A stretch of DNA of 5,124 nt from contig CALISP010000207.1 in NCBI GenBank assembly GCA_938041705.1, forward strand, positions 1-5,124. The letters are read 5' to 3'. The position numbers and the translations under genes are program-made. This document shows positions 4,992 through 5,124 of this stretch, piece after piece. The notes below the pieces were generated by a model. That model was not told the origin of the DNA. It was given only the letters and a program-made list of their open reading frames with translations, and did no database searches. The first letter of the stretch is position 1. Each line of letters opens with the position of its first letter. This DNA comes from an uncultured Cocleimonas sp. (lineage in GTDB: Bacteria > Pseudomonadota > Gammaproteobacteria > Thiotrichales > Thiotrichaceae).

Positions 4992-5124
4992 CATACTTGT
5001 ATTCTCCACTGCTTAAGACCAATCTATTTTCATCTAGATAATGAATACCGTAGCGTAAAATAATATCTTCGCCACTATCTGGAGAAAGGTTTGTCACGTA
5101 AAGAATCTGATTCTTCAAATACCA
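4978..5124 (-). CDS. C-terminal fragment of an unrecognised gene (5' end outside window)
   Basis: On the minus strand, a frame open from the right edge runs 48 codons to TAG at 4980-4978. It reads WYLKNQILYVTNLSP, then a DSGEDIILRYGIHYLDEN stretch, then a terminal RLVLSSGEYKYAFVK. The alternation of hydrophobic and polar residues with frequent Tyr suggests antiparallel beta strands, as at the end of a small beta-barrel or lipocalin-like domain, but no family can be named from this. It is convergent with the ankyrin gene (38 nt between stop codons). That it is a real gene rests on the uninterrupted frame, protein-like composition and sensible placement of the stop. Confidence 0.6.
   Translation of the reverse strand, partial: WYLKNQILYVTNLSPDSGEDIILRYGIHYLDENRLVLSSGEYKYAFVK

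Overview
The window looks like an AT-rich gammaproteobacterial chromosome segment. The basis is the BolA/IbaG-type protein, the Gram-negative lipoprotein and Sec signal peptides, sigma70-like promoter elements and Shine-Dalgarno-type leaders. I see no rRNA, tRNA, CRISPR array, transposase or clear phage gene. The species cannot be named from this sequence alone.

Layout: (1) 1-1040 (+) holds two translationally coupled genes (ATGA overlap). The first is cut by the left edge. Neither is recognised; both look like envelope proteins with soluble domains outside the inner membrane. (2) 1206-2648 (+) holds a small BolA-family protein followed, after 66 nt, by a zinc-type cation diffusion facilitator with an extended cytoplasmic C-terminus. 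They may share a transcript. (3) 2848-3321 (-) encodes an exported single-domain rhodanese, convergent with the transporter. (4) 3322-3745 is a long AT-rich divergent intergenic region with promoter-like elements, small dyads and one copy of a repeat. (5) 3746-4939 (+) encodes a lipoprotein built almost entirely of ankyrin repeats. A strong promoter match and a well-placed ribosome binding site favour a TTG start downstream of the longest-frame ATG. (6) 4978-5124 (-) is the C-terminal end of an unrecognised gene running off the right edge, convergent with the ankyrin gene.

The most unusual feature is a 22-nt, C-rich, imperfectly dyad-symmetric motif. It occurs three times (1079-1100 on the minus strand, 2688-2709 and 3443-3464 on the plus strand) and only between genes. 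Two copies lie about 39 nt past the stop codon of a plus-strand gene. I do not recognise it; it could be a dispersed small repeat, a protein-binding site or an RNA 3'-end element.

Apart from operon-like spacing, nothing shows that the genes act in one pathway. BolA (Fe-S/glutaredoxin partner), a metal exporter and a rhodanese (sulfane sulfur) loosely suggest metal and sulfur homeostasis, but that is inference.
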